Notes: generated by a model not told the origin, from the letters alone. Counted from the first letter of the stretch, positions 1-14,400 are shown. The stretch is 64,000 nucleotides of DNA from Baylisascaris procyonis (GCA_037389465.1 JAZARR010000074.1:3100001-3164000); one strand, 5' to 3'. Numbers and translations: made by a program.

Positions 1-306
1 ATAAGTCAGACTTCATGCTCATTCAGAAGTATTCTGAAAAGGAATATACGGTGCCCGATCTATGCTAGAAGTGAATAGAAATTTCTATGCAATGCAAATA
101 TTTTTTTGTGTTTGCATTGCTCAAACAATGCAAACATTTTTTTCAACCATCGATGATGAAATTCAAATTCACGCTATGTGAATAAGCACGAAAATTTTTG
201 TCTTAGCAATCAACTCTTTTAATGCCGTAAATTTATTTTTCATTAGTATTGAATTTGTGTTTGAGATTCATTTGAACTTGAGGTTTCATTGATTGTTCAC
301 TGTCAG

Positions 307-3300
307 GTTGTTAGCTAAACGAGCGCAGCTCGAAGCTGAAGGGAGGGAGCTGAGTGCTCTTGATGAACAGATTGGCATGACCGCCGAAGCGCAGAAGGAC
401 GATTGGATGAAGAAGGGGGAAGCATTGAGAAAACGATTTGCCATTGGTGACCTTAGTAAAGTAAGTTCTCGTTGCAGTAAATATGAACTTAATTTTATAT
501 CTATCCACCTGATTATTGGAAAGGAAAAAGAACATATTTTATATCTATCTACCTGATTATTGGAAAGGAAAAAGAACATCTTTTTTGTTTTCAAATGTTT
601 GCACCATATTCGCTTCTTTTCGCCTATCCCTCTTGCAGATCCCTTTGTCTTTTCCGCTGTGCCTAACTATGAAGAAATATTTTCAAGTTTATTTTTCAGT
701 GTTTAAAACGTTCCTTTTTTATTAGCCAAGCGCAGAAAGTGTTCTCGTTTTCGTTATTAAGGAAAACAACGTGCATAGTTTCTGCGCACTTCCATCATGA
801 GCACCAGATTTGCAATAATATTCCCATCGCATCCCTGAAAATATTCTAGCATTTGTACTAAAGGAGCTGTCAGACTTGCTTTTTAGAGACTTTTATTTTT
901 CACCATACTTTTAAAGAATTTCATTGATGCTTTCTGAATCGAAAAATATCACTCTTAAGAATGTTGAAAGTGATGTTGGGTGAACGTAGAATTGAGATGA
1001 TAAATATCCACTTAAAAACTGGGAGAATTACTTAGGAAAACACGGCACTAAAATGCCTGAAAACTAGATAGATCTTCTATGTTTAGACATAAGAAAGATC
1101 TGTTTCATGTGATTCTGTGAATTAAGGGTACCAAATGGACACGTGCATTACGAATGCTGAAATATGGCCTTATGAAAAGTATCGAACTGCTTTTGCAGGC
1201 AGCTATGTTTTTGAGACCTTTGTCGCAGAGTGCCTGAATATCTTCCTTGTAAATTTCTTTTAATTCAGTCCAGTAGACCTAATAGTTATTAGTATGAGGT
1301 TGTATTCATTCCCAGGTGGAAGAGAATAAGGACACTTCTTTGAGACGAAAATTGCATGAAAAGTTGATACTCGTCGTAAAGCAGAGATTCAGCCGCGATG
1401 ATGGTTATTCTTCACCATGGATACTTCCACAAACTGCGAATCGCTGCGACGAAAATCTAAGAGAAGTAAGTGCTAATATCTAGAAATTTCTCTTTTTTTT
1501 CTTTAATTTTTTTGCTATTCTTACTCTGTATCTATATCCAAGATTGGGACTAGCATTGTCTGATGAAATTGTATACTCTTGGGAGGCTAAAATTTTCAAC
1601 CGATCAAGCAGTTTGATTTGTAATCATTTTTTAGATTGGTTAATTAATTTATTTTTTGTATTTTTGTAATACCAGAATTTTTTAGCCTCTGGAATGAAGC
1701 AATAATATAATCCGAATTTTATAAAACTGGACAATTTTTGCATTTGCTTCTTCTGGAATTCTAAGTTTCAGATAAAGAACCAATCTGGCTCTTTTAGAAA
1801 TAAGTGGAGAATCGGGAACATATTCCCATAGAAACTTTTTATGCCATCATCTTATATATACGTTAACTCGCAAGTGCGAAATAAGTTTCTCGATACTTTT
1901 TGCTCTCATATGCTTCCTGCAGATTTCTGGGCGAAACTCTAAGGAGCATTGCCTTTTTTGAATAAGTTCTGCATTACAGCATAGCTTTCTATGTCCAATT
2001 TTCTTCTTGCTCGTCATCATAATGGTCAGAGCTGTGAAATTTATGTGTGCATATTTGTTACTCAAATAATTTTATGCGATCCGAAGGTTTGTTTCACTGG
2101 TTGCATAAAAAACGCGAGTATTAAGCATTTCTGTAATATCGCATAGTGGTTAAATATGAAATTTTACTTTCTAGTTTTTGATGTGCTGCTGCAAGCTTTT
2201 GTAAATTGTTGTTGTGACATTGCCACCTCTTTATATGATTTGAAATTTTCAATTCGCGGACAGTTGTGTTATGGGATTTGCTCTAGGCATTATTAGTGGA
2301 TGATGATGACGTTCTATCTGCAGCTCAATCCTAACTGATGATTTTTTGAGTCATCTCCTCCATACAAGCTGGTTGGGTATTAGCCAAAAGCGGTGTTTTA
2401 TACTGATTCCTTACTCAACGATTGGCTGCTCAGGAAGCTTACGGTTTCGCATTCTATGGTTGTTTTTGAACATTCGGACGTTTGAGGTCCTGATGGGTTG
2501 ATTAGAGGAGCGCCTATCATATAGTACCCCTTCTTATACAAGCTGAAGTCGCCTGAAGTCGCAATTTTCATTGTGTGCTGATACAGCGAAAAATATACTC
2601 TTAACAATCATCATCCCAGTATGCTGGAATCTCCAAAGGACCTTGGTGTTGCCTGCGAGTAGCGAAGCCCTGAAAAGGGGGATTGGGAAGATTTCAGATT
2701 GTAGAAGAGCAGTGAACCGACAAATTTTGTCGATCCTTCTTAAATTCCGCCAAAAGATTTGTTTGAACGTGGCTTTATGCAGGGTTTCTTTTCTCTTCGG
2801 TTTTTTCTTTCTCCGTTCTTTTTCTCTTTGTTTTTTCCTCAGCATGCTGTAACCTCAGTCTTGAATCCATCTTCAAGCTTCCGTCGAAAGTGGGTAAGCT
2901 CATTTATGCTTAGCGTGGATATGGTTAGTTAATCATTTTTACATTCAGAAATATTTGAAAATGGTGAACTGTATTGGTATTTGGGCTATAAATTGATGCA
3001 GCGTTTTATTTATAGACGGCGGAACGATGTCTGAGCAATGTCGCTGAAGGTGCGCTTCATGCTACCGTTTCTGGCAATGCACCGTTCTCGGTATATTCCT
3101 ATCGGTATCCGTCTGGTCTGAAGAGGAATGGGAGAAATAATTCTGTTGGCGCTAAGGTTGGCGAGCTGTTCTCTGATTTTACGACTACGACCTATAAACC
3201 ATGAGTGAGAGGAAAGATACCTAAGAATCACCGTTTAAAATAGATTGGAAGATGCCTACCAGAGCACAAAGCAATTTTAATTTTACAGACTGGTGTAATA

Positions 3301-4528
3301 AGGGAAGTAATCTGCGCTTTATTGATTGCTAAAGAATATAAGGGCGTAACAATCCGTAGCACCAATGTTCCACAGCGCAAATGTCTGCACGGCTGAGATT
3401 CTAAGACGTAGCATCTCAGACATCGATGCCCGAGGACAGAAGTTTCATCTTGTCTTACACTACAAGCTCAGAGGCACTAACGACCAGATAAAAATTCTCG
3501 TGGTGGAGTTGTCCCATGGCAGGAATGCTTGAAGTTGGAATATTCATTTACAGGAAGTCTGAGACTGGATCAAAGTCACTTTGTTATTTTTGCCAGTGAG
3601 GCACCTGTGGTGGCCTGAGATATGCAGGTTTTGAATCGATGGCCAGCTGTTTATTTCTTCATATATTCGAAATCACTCCTCCTACTCATGAGGCCCTTCT
3701 TGGCTGTTTCTTTTATTGCACCCGCAGTGAATGGATGGCAAAGACAGAGGAGTAATGGTCCAGTATTCTTTTATAAACGTAATTGTAATCCATACCCCAG
3801 GCATTAGCTACTAATGGATTCTGCCGAAGATTATGTATGAGAATGGACGTTTCACTTTGCTGTCACATATCCATATAGTTGAGACTTCTCCATTACACTT
3901 TAATACTTGATTTCATTACACTTTAGTACTCCATTGACATTTGATTATTTTAATATGTTCCATTCATTACACTTTGAGATAGATGAATTTGGATTCATAC
4001 CCTTTTATGATGGTGTCCGGTGTGAATTCGAGGCTCATAAGGTTTCTGGAAGTCGAGGTTTCTGGAAGCATAAGGTGCTTATTAGATCCATGTTCTTATA
4101 CCCGGAAATAAGTAGTTTAAAGAAAACTTATTCTCAGTGATAGCGTGTAAAAATCTTAGTGCCAATCACTGTCGATCTGATCTATTCACTTGCCATCGTT
4201 CATTACATTTAGCGTTGATTCGATCAGTAGTTCACTTAAGGATTGTAAAAAATCACAAATGATCGTTGGTATCAAGGCTCAATTGCCATTCATTGTTTTC
4301 ATTAGGCCAATATTAATTTATTCATGACACAAGATTGTAATGCTCATACAATTGCCTGATTAATTTTTTCAGGTTTTCTTCTTCAGTGCATTGATATCGC
4401 CATCTCACAACTTCAAGGTGAATGTAAAAGAGGTAAGCGATTATAAATGGGTCACAGCGGATGAGTTTTCAAGGACCGTTCGTTCAAAGCCGTATAGGAA
4501 TTCTGTTTCGACGTTATTTCTGCGATAA
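307..4528 (+). CDS. mrpl-46: Mitochondrial ribosomal protein mL46 (3' four exons; 5' end outside window)
   Basis: Four exons join in phase 0: 307-460, 1316-1465, 3016-3156 and 4373-4528 (TAA). They give 199 residues of the C-terminal part; the human protein is about 280. Exon 1 is helical and charged (ALRKRFAIGDLSK). Exon 2 carries KLILVVKQRF and SPWILPQTANRCDENLRE, exon 3 TAERCLSNVAEGALHATVSG and the GNAP motif, exon 4 KVFFFSALI and DYKWVTADEF. This order matches mL46, a Nudix-fold protein of the mitochondrial large subunit that lacks a catalytic Nudix box; no Nudix box is visible here. Introns are 855, 1550 and 1216 bases. Two donors are gtaagt; the third is gttggc. A gtaagc inside exon 4 (4433) looks like a donor, but reading through it keeps the conserved VSDYKWVTADEF, so it is treated as coding. 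The first exons and the transit peptide lie left of the window. The family call is firm; the orthology is inferred. Confidence 0.93.
461..1315 (+). other. mL46 intron with a 44-bp tandem duplication
   Basis: This intron runs from gtaagt at 461 to cccag at 1315. It holds two adjacent 44-base copies at 492-535 and 536-579 that differ at one base. I see no other gene or element in it. Confidence 0.85.
492..579. repeat. Two-copy 44-bp tandem duplication
   Basis: Copies 492-535 and 536-579 share 43 of 44 bases; both contain ctgattattggaaaggaaaa. The near identity suggests a recent duplication inside the mL46 intron. Confidence 0.95.
3889..3985. repeat. Degenerate short repeats around a cattacacttt core
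   Basis: The core cattacacttt appears three times between 3890 and 3975 with similar flanks, inside the third visible mL46 intron (3157-4372). A looser relative lies near 4197. The copies are poor and the unit length is not constant. Confidence 0.5.
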
Positions 4529-7500
4529 TGTTGTTTTTTTTTTTGTATAGAGAATGTGATATTCGGTTTTAATGCTCTTTGATTAGGTGAAGTGGATTAG
4601 TTATGGGGCGTTGTTGAGCGGTCATTTGTCCCATAAGTTGCAGGATGTCTTTTTATAATGGTCACATCCTGCTTGATTGAGTTGCATCTTGTGGTTTTTC
4701 GATCTTTAATCAGTGGGATGTCATGGTGAATATAATAAGCCCCATGCTTGTGACGATTGAATAATATGCGCTTTATTACATTTTCCTGAAATTGCTGGAC
4801 TTTTTTTGAATATATAGTTGAATTGGAAAGTGTGTTGCTATTTTATTGTTCGAATCTCGTCGATCGTCGTATTCAGACCACAATTCTTTTCCGACAGCGG
4901 GTGGACTATACACGGTGCATGCGTGTCTTTTTATTTGTACTGTCACCTTATATGTTGAAGGTAAATTTTAATACTCACTACCTCACAATTGATAAGATTA
5001 GATTTTTCACCGATGGGCACTCCACAGCATCACTTTTAACTTCTAAAAGAAGCGTGAAGTTTTATTCTTTTCCCGTTTATTGAACACCACTTCTCCCTTA
5101 ATGCCTACTAAACGTCTATAATTTTTTTTCTTTATCTATTGTCCATATGCTAAAGCAAATCGTTATTCTTTGTTTTGTCGGCTACTCAGATACACATGCC
5201 CTTTCCTATTTCATTATATCCCTATCATATTCTTCTATGTTGCACAAGTTGTGTGGTGATTCATTTTTCTGTTTGAATTGTCCAATGATCCTTTCTTGAT
5301 CGCTAGAGGTTTACTTATCTGTTTTGGATAAGATGTATCTGATTTATTATAGTCATTACTTTATGACTGAATTTCAATCATTGTATTTTCAATTCCAAAA
5401 GTCCATATTTATCAAAGAATTCTGAATTGTATTTAAGCACAAATTTTGATGAATATTAAGTGAGAAGACTGCTCATGGGTTCTACTATTGTTTAAAATTC
5501 TTTATAAGAGCAATTTGATTGCTTGCTGCCACATGGAGGAGAAGTTGTGGTCCGATAGCCAGATCTTGAGAGGCAACTAACTTTAAATGCGTTGAAATTT
5601 TTCCCCAGTGGGGGTCCTCTTGAGCGTCTGGAATAAAGCATTTTACAGAATAATGTCACTTTATAGCATTTTAGGCTAATGGGTTTTAGTGTTCGTTTAT
5701 ATTTCGAATATCGAACGTATCCCTCTATAGTTCCACTCATCTTCTTTTGACATTGCATCACGATGAATGTTATCAAAGCGCAGTGTTTCTTTGACCAGTG
5801 TTTATAAATCTCTTTTATACTACGGTTATTGCAAATATAAGAGCAATACAAATTTGTAAAAATGAAGTGATAGATAAAGCATCAAAGGATCGCGTAGGTT
5901 GGGAGATGAGCAATATTGGTCAGCAATGCACACAACGTCACTGTTATTGCACGAGAAGACCATAATAGGCCCAGTAAACAATCTGCAACAATGCTTATTT
6001 GTATGACGTCATCATGACCGTGAATGCAAAGCATTCTGCTATTTGAGAACTTACATTCTTCCATATTCTTTTCATATTAGCTTGAAATCGGCTACTGACT
6101 AAACACTGAATAATTTTGGAGCAGGCTGCAGCCTCAAAACAACCTTAGATCCCTATTTCGATTTCCAGAGGAACCTCAATTGATCTTTGGGTCTGAAGAG
6201 TGGCTTCACCCTCAGTCCAGATCCACAGGAAAATCGTAGCTTCAGTTTGGGGGACTCGGATAGCACGTTGTCTCAAGACATTGCGTCGCTTTACAAGGTT
6301 GATTTCAAATCATCTTAATGCTATAAAAGATCGTCTTTGTGAAAGTAGCGGTGCTAATGGAAAGTTGTTGCAGCATTATTGAATGGTCGCGATTCCTGTC
6401 TATGTGTGCAACAATTGGATTTCAGTAATCCTTGGAAGATATTTCATTTCATCCAATCGAAATTCTTGCAAAAATTATACTGATGACTGGAAGGCATGGA
6501 AGTGTCGTGACCTAACTACCCATTGTTCATCCACCTATTCCTCAACTCAGTAAACACCTCTTTGAATTGCTAAGTCATTGAAGCCATTCAATTAGTACGG
6601 CCCCTTCATCTCAGTCTTCAATCGGGCAACTTCCCATTTCAGACAGCTGAGATTAATATGCTTTGAAGAGTTGATTACTACCAGAAACGAACTATAGCTT
6701 GCCAAAAATGACTAGTAGGTGAGTAGATTGTCGCTCGGTTGGCATCATTATGAATATGCTAATTTGTGTGCTGGCCAGGTGGCTAGTTTAATGGGCACTG
6801 AATGAATTCATAGGAAATCTGTAAAATCGTTTGCCTGGACAATTGAGAATAGAATCGACTGTAAGGCCAAAGTGGAAATGTCGGCTGAATATGGAGAAGA
6901 ACGGAGAGGTGGACGCCTAGACGAACAGAGGTGTTCATTGTGTAGACAGAGCATCTTGGATCAGGGTTGCCCTATTAACTGACGCAAATATTACGACGAT
7001 ATCTTAGAAACCTAAGTTAACACTTTTTAGTGCATGGACGATAGTTGCCCAGCTTCCAACTGCTCGGGCAAATATTTGGTTCCCCTACGCACGCAGTTTA
7101 AATAGAACAACTTGTTGCAAAGTGGCTATTTATGATTGGCAGATTTGTTTTTTATACAAAAGTTTTCTTACTGTTGGGCGAGCGGAGAATGAGGAGGGGG
7201 GGGGGGAAGGGGAAGTAGGGAAGTTGTGGGCTAATAATTTATCTAGAGAACGAATAAATAAAACAAGTTTATCCGAAATGGGTGGCTGATATGAACGTTC
7301 ACTTGCTTGATAGCAATAAACATAACGGTTAGTAAGCAAACGCGAAATTTAATACAGGAATGAGGAAGAATCACTCTTCATTATAAGATTCAACGGCTTG
7401 CGAAGGCATGAAGTGTCCCTTCGCCGCATTTCCCAACTGACTAGCCTCTTACACATTCGTATTTTCTTTTATCAACTTCAGCTACTATAAAATTCATTCA

Positions 7501-8477
7501 AAAGAAGTTATTGTTATACTGCAAGAGGCGTTTAACACGAATACAGAGCTTTGCAAAATTTCTTCGAGCTAGTTCAAAGGAAAAACACCTGCTATAAACG
7601 AGCAGGTATAATGTCAATAGGAAGGCAACGGCAGATGTTTAAACTTTGTGAGACCATGTGCATTCTGCTGAGATTCGGAATTCCGTCTGCGATTCATACT
7701 ACTCTTTTAGTAAATATCTTGTTTTGCAACTCTCAGTTAATAACGATCTGGAAGTCGCTTGTCTCAATTATCGTGTCAGTCGTTTGAAAGTGAAGCATGA
7801 CGCTTCAATTGAACAGCTAGCTAATGTCGTCGCAACTGTTAAAGTGCATTTCAGGATTCTATAACCATGAAACGCCGAGATGTAATCATGTAATAAAAGG
7901 ATGGAATTTCCTTATCCATTATAAGCATCCACCTTTAAAACCCCGTTGTTTAACAATGTATTTAAGCATAGGCAGTGTGAACAGCCATCTATCTGGTCAT
8001 CCTGCTTAATGTGCACGCGCATGGACACCTAATGTCCACTTAACGCAATTGCGACCAAAAAGTCGGGCAGTAAATATCCTGGGCCGGTTGTCGGGTTCTT
8101 CTTTTAGCGACTTGCAATGCTTCATCATCCGGACCTGCTTGACCTCAGTTTGAAGCTTTGGGTATTATAGCACAATTTTTCCCAACCATTTTACAATCAC
8201 TTTTTATGTGCCCGTTAATTTTTAGGGAGTGGAAGGAAAAAGAACGTTTCTCAGTGTTTTTATATAGTACGCAAATGCAAGCCTAGGAAGCCTAGGAGTT
8301 GAACGAGGCTGGACGACTGAACGACATATTACTCATCTTTCTATTAAATGCAGCTGGCTTGTCATCTCAGCAATGCACACATCTCAGCACTCAGTTTTCT
8401 CTACTTTCCAATCTCCTTCATATTCTTTTCTCTCGCGTCTTATTGCCTTTCCTTCTGTTTTGACGATAAAAATTGCT
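4529..8477. other. Intergenic gap between mL46 and the channel gene
   Basis: The genes on either side converge here, so this gap holds both 3' flanks. I found no exon with a recognisable family or a convincing splice-site pair. There is an 11-base G run at 7196-7206. The short open frames here look like chance. Confidence 0.6.
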
Positions 8478-11400
8478 TCAAAAAAAGTTGGAACATACAT
8501 TAAACACACTGTAGACAGCTGGAAATATTATTTTCGCACAACTATCGATTCGATGTACCGTACGTAAAGGATCACTCGTCTTCGAACAACAACAATCAGT
8601 TGACGGGCTTGGCGGCTTCACTTCGCCTCTCATTTTCAGTCCAACAATTGCCAACTCCACCAGACTCAAAAAGATGAATGTCATCGAGCCCAGTAGCCAT
8701 ACATCTGAACACGGCAATCGGTTGACTTCAATCAACAGACTTAAATCGATATCCTAATACGCTTCTACAATTTCCTTTGAAATAGCGAATTGTGACGACA
8801 CCGTGTTTGTGTATGTTCCTCTCTAGTGGTACATGTTTCTGCGCCCACGTCCGTGTCTGTCTGTCTGTGGAGTTGTTTTTACTCGGCAAACATTGAAGCT
8901 GAGGTCGCGAAATTTCATCGGTCTACTGTACGCCACACTATGACTCGTTATGTCGTATTTCACTTTGAGCCTTACACCTTCGAAGAAAGTTCTAAACAAT
9001 TAAAGAAAGCAAAAAACGAAAAATTCAGCTCTAGCACGCTTGCCTGCTTTTTGTAGTCTTCAGTATTTGTTTTGAAATATCGCTTCTATTTTATTTATTT
9101 ATTTATCTATTTCTTTCTTTCTTTATTTATTTAATTTTTTGATGCGCTTGTGCAAATGCAGAAGAAATGTTTCTTTTGAGAGAAACTGCTACCATTGCAA
9201 CATCTTCCTCATGCTGATGCAGATGTGTTTGTTTGAGCGTCCGGTAATTCGAACTAGATAATTACAGAATCTGGAGTTGTTAAATTTCGTGGGCATAATA
9301 TTAATAAATCCCATAGGATGCGTTCCTGCATCATTTCACCGATCAATTCGAAAAGAGTTATGGGTATTTAAAAGTACGCGAGAATTTTATTTTACTTCGA
9401 CCAGATTTCCATTTCACAACGATCAGATTTCATCCTCACACTGATCAAATTTCCATTTTACACCGGTAAGGTTCCCTTCTTACATCGGCCTAATTTTCAA
9501 CTTACACCGACTAAATACTCATTTTATACTGATCGCGTTTCCATTTCGCATCGGTTAAATTTCCATTTAATAAAAATCATTTCAGAAAAGTTGACTTTTT
9601 ATAGAACATATACGATATTTTTAAACGTCTAAATTACGAATCTATTGTTCGAGAATATTTTATCATTTGTTTGCAACCTAAAAAATGTTCACTATGTTAA
9701 GAGAAATGTAAAAGCGCTTCTCAGACCAGCTACTCTCACAGTTCTTCCTTTTTCCCATCTTAAAGCTAACCGCTTTAAATGCTGCAGATGATACTACTTT
9801 TACAAAGAACTATACGACATTTTGATCCGCCATTTATATAAAATATGAACTGATCAAACCAGAGTGATAGCTAATCAATTCTCCAAACGAAACTGGAAAA
9901 TACATGAAAGTTATTGAACAATAACAACGCAGCAAGCCTCTTCATCACCGCGAATATTTATCAAACTCTATCCACCAAGATATCCGTCTTTGAAAAATCT
10001 ATAGCGTTTATTAAATCTAAAAAAAAAACTTGCTTCGTATTTCAAGGATGAAGAAATAATGGTTTTTGAAGGAAATCGATTTGTCGTATTTTTTGGATTA
10101 CCTTATCAGACTTTTCATGAACATTCGAGGAACCTTCCGGTCGTTTGGAAAATTTTTTTATTGCCTAGAGTCGCTGCTGTTAGAAAGCATATTCGTAAAA
10201 ACGTTTCTGTTGCATTCAAGTTGTGCCTAGGCGCACATTGCTATAATGCATAACTCCCCGCATTCTTCGTAAAATCAATGATTTTTTTTTTACCTCAGCC
10301 GAAGTATTCCAATCAATACGGAGTCAGAATTCCATAAAGGAGTCGATCCTTGTAAACACAGGCAATTCTCTGCCATTGAAGACGAAGCTCGAAGCAACAA
10401 AGAGAACGCGAAAATCGTTACTATTATACCTGCCTATGGAAGACGCAATATATAGCCGAAACGCTGTTCAATGATTCTTCTATGGAGGTTAAGACAGCTT
10501 ACCGATTGCTTTAACATATGACACCCTGGGCAGTTTCCTCAGTGTACTGCCAAACTGCATGATTATCGCAAGTAAAGCGTTGACGCCAAGCATCGTCCTG
10601 GCTTGTACCGCCTTAGGACTCGGTCCCAGCGAGAAAGCAATCCAACTGAAAGCGATAGCAAATATTATGTACTGCCTTAGGCGCTACCTCATTACTTATC
10701 TTGTCTCATTTAGACTTCAGCAGGGACTCATTTATTGGTTTCCTTTCCTAACATACGTACCAGCGCAAGGAAGCATTTTGAAATATTTTGTAGATCGTCA
10801 TGGCTTCTTGACAGCTGGCTTAGAGTGTATATCTAAAGTTTCTTAGAAAGCAGCCACTTTGATGTGTTTGATTTTTTTGAGGCATGCATCGATGTTGTTT
10901 GCTTGGATTACTTTTAACCTTTTGTTGGCAAAATATTTTTTCCAGCAGAAAAATGCTAAGGAATGAACCTTGCTCACACCTATCATTCTTCTTCTGTTCA
11001 CAAAAAATAGACTAATTTTGAGATAATCTTGTAGTTTAGAGATCTCTTTTGATATAATCATCACTCTTGTTCTCTTTAAGATTTTTATTACTGGCTGACT
11101 GATGAATTAGCTGTCATTCTAAAACCTTCAAATATTGTCGAATGAATAAAAAGTAATTGAATTCCACAGATTGGTGGTCTGACGTGTAATAAATATCAAT
11201 GTAGTGGATAAGCACCTAGATCTGATTTTCGAATCAAGGTGCTCCTGTGATAATTCCAATCGAATGAACTGAAATTTTTCCCAAGAGAAAAGTATTTCCC
11301 GTGAAATAGAGCGCAAATATGCATCAAATTTCCTACTTCCTCATCAAGAAGTTCGATTTCTTGCAAAATATACTAAAACTTCAAAATTTTTCGTTCCCTT

Positions 11401-14400
11401 CAAAAGCAAAGGAGGGAGATGTAGCCTATGGAACAACCATTCCTCATCCTTCCTTCTCCTTCTCTTCTTTCATCCTTCACCTTCGACTTTTGAGTGGGAA
11501 AAAACATAGAACACATCACCTTCTACTCATCACAAATATTCGGCACATTGCATAGGACCTTAATGGGAAAAACATAGAAGAGGAGAATGCCAAACCTTAT
11601 AAAAATTGTTAGATAAGTAGGCACATAAGATTGTAAGAAATACCACACACATCTTCTTTTGAAAGTGAATCGCACTTGAAGTTCATCCCATAGGCCAGCT
11701 GGATATACCTGGAAACAACCAGAATCCAGCTTGGTCTATTTATAGCTTATCGTATGAGTAAAGCGGCTACTTTTTCTTTATGAAATGAAATGATGGGATT
11801 ACATTTTAAAGTAAAACGCACAAAATGGTAAAAATACAAATGCATAAATCATGGATTTTCTAATAAGAACCTATTCGAGACCTTCATGCATTTGCAGCCC
11901 CTGGGGGCTCTATTGGGGCTTATAGGAGATTTGAAGAGAAACAAACCACTCTGACGAGGATTGGATCGATTTTTTGAATATCAAAATCAGGCAAATTGAT
12001 TGGACGCAGCATATAGACTGGATCGGGTCGATCCGTATTCCACCTCATTCGAACCTCTTGATTATTATAGTTGAAGCTGAAATAGTATCCGTTCAATGTG
12101 AAGTCAGATGTTGGAGAAGGAGAGGGAAGAGAGGGAAAGCGGACCGAACTGGAAGATGGCAACCCTTCACGACCGCATTCTTTTCGAAATGTGGCAGAAA
12201 GTCCATTCGATTTTTTCCAAGAGAGAAACGATGCGATTCAATTGAGTTTTGAGTATCCTTTTCCACTTTCATTCATATCGCTATTTGATTGGACAAGCAA
12301 TGAAGTATTATCTTCAAATAGGCTAACAAACTTGCAGATATTCCTTTTAAGCTTATTTGATATCAATTATCAAATGCGGCACTTGTGAAATAGATATAGA
12401 AATGTTTGATCGTAAAATGTTGTATGGCAGCGTATTTCTTTGCTGCACTTTGCAGATATGAGCCAATCAACGTTACAGATGAAATCGCATTTTCTACGGT
12501 AATGAGAGAAAGCCAGGTGGGAAATGTTTTAAAAAAAAATATGCAGGCGACATTGTTAAGGTATTGCCAAAGTATTCGGCATTAAAAATTTGCGCGAGTA
12601 ATTGAAATGAAAACGATATACTACTGAGAACTTATTTATTTCACTATGCTCTCGCTCAACACACCCTGAAGGAAATGTGAAATTTTTTTTGGAATTGAAT
12701 GAATGAAAGGGATGGATCTGTATCTCATTTCATAGGTATTAACTATGGTAAATAATCTGTTTCTTCCAGTTCCTGTGTCCGATTATTACGAAATAATTGC
12801 CAATGTTGTTCAAATATCACATAGTTCCAAACAGTGAGGTTCACAGTGAAACTGTTTTTCGACAAAATGTGTAAAATGAAACCCCATCTGAGGAGTTCTC
12901 GCTTTTCCAAGAATTCCATAGATGAGGTTAATAGCTGAGATTGCATTGCTGAATCCGATATGAGGATAAGCGTGCTGCCTGGAGTGAGATATGTTCGAGG
13001 CTATTGTCTACATAAATATTCATTGTCAAAATCAATGCTGTCCTTTCCCTACAGAGCGCTAATGCTCGCGTTCATAGTCCTAATCCTTGCCCTTAGTTTT
13101 CTCTGGTTCGTATGAATAAATCCCCTACGTATACTTTTCACATAATCGCTTTTTAAGCGCATTCAGAATATACATGTTAGAGTCTCATACTTTTATCTCA
13201 AAGTGTGTTGCACTGTGCCAACCTTACTGTAGCACTCACACAAATATCACCTTTTGATCTCAAATAGTGAAATCTTGAATTCATTGAATGATATTTTAGC
13301 AATGAATACTCGTATGATATTCTCGTTCCGTGTGGCAGCCACCTATTCAATATGAACCGCATGAATTTAGGAAGGAAATGCGTTCATTTTTCATATCTTA
13401 TGAGATAGGTTTTTAATTCGATTTATTGCGTAGAACGTAGAAGAAGCGATATAAAAACATTGAACAGATTTATTTTCATGGATGGTCAAACATCGATCTT
13501 CTCCATTCTATTTAGCTTCATAGCGATCAATAACTTAATTCGACCTAAGCAAATAGTTGCAATATTTTTCATCGTTTAAAATTCATTATTCATTTTATAT
13601 CGCAAGGAAGTTCTGAAGTACAAATGGAGCAATGTGAGCAATGCTGTAATCAATGATTTTCGTTACTCTTAGTAAATGCACATATGACTATTCAATGGCA
13701 TATGACTACTCAACAGAAAAACTTCCTCAACCTTCAAATCGCGCAATTTGTTAACCACGAATATATAAAGTAGTTCATAAATAATGTGAAAATGCGATTC
13801 TTTTTTTTCTTCATAAGATTTTCTAGACAAACAAACCTTTCATAAATAAGAAGGCATGTTTGTGTATCCATTGGGAAATTCGATAGGTCCATTGAGCAAG
13901 GTCCCTTTACCCGAACTCTCTGAAAGTACTCCTTTTTCAACGGAAACACGCATAAGTGAATGTGGTAGCAGTGTATTATAGGCAGAAGTTGGAAATATGC
14001 TGCTCGAATAAGGCCTATCATTGACTTCATGCGTCAATGCTTAAAAGTGCAAAAAAATATGGCTGTCAAGAGCAGAGAATCGATCGGCTAAGGCCTGAAG
14101 CTGACTTGCTATATGCGTTAAATTCGCTGATGAGTTGCACCTCCTTGTACCGCAATTTAGCAGCTGCTTAGAGAGTAGTCAATTGAAAAATTTTGAAAGA
14201 ACTCTAATCTACTATCTGAATAGATGTGTAGACGGTTTGGCGGTTTCATACTGACTATCCAATAGATCATATCACCACTTTCTATAGTGTCCTTTTACTA
14301 CCGACCTTTTCGCTACAGTCGGAACTGTTCCATAGACAAAGGCAGTGCATATATATATTTGGTTGCAAGTGACATCGCAAGTGTTTTTTTTTTTTTTTTT

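Noticed and set aside
4433..4438. gtaagc inside the last mL46 exon as a splice donor
   Set aside because: Reading through keeps the conserved DYKWVTADEF segment and reaches a natural stop.
10978..11073. Minus-strand frame ([17 protein letters not shown]) first taken as the pre-M1 exon of the channel
   Set aside because: The exon at 11596-11708 encodes [13 protein letters not shown] and a full M1 and fits both flanking phases, so this stretch is intron.
12098..12388. Plus-strand open frame of 96 codons
   Set aside because: It partly overlaps the antisense side of channel exon 5 and its intron, with low-complexity content.
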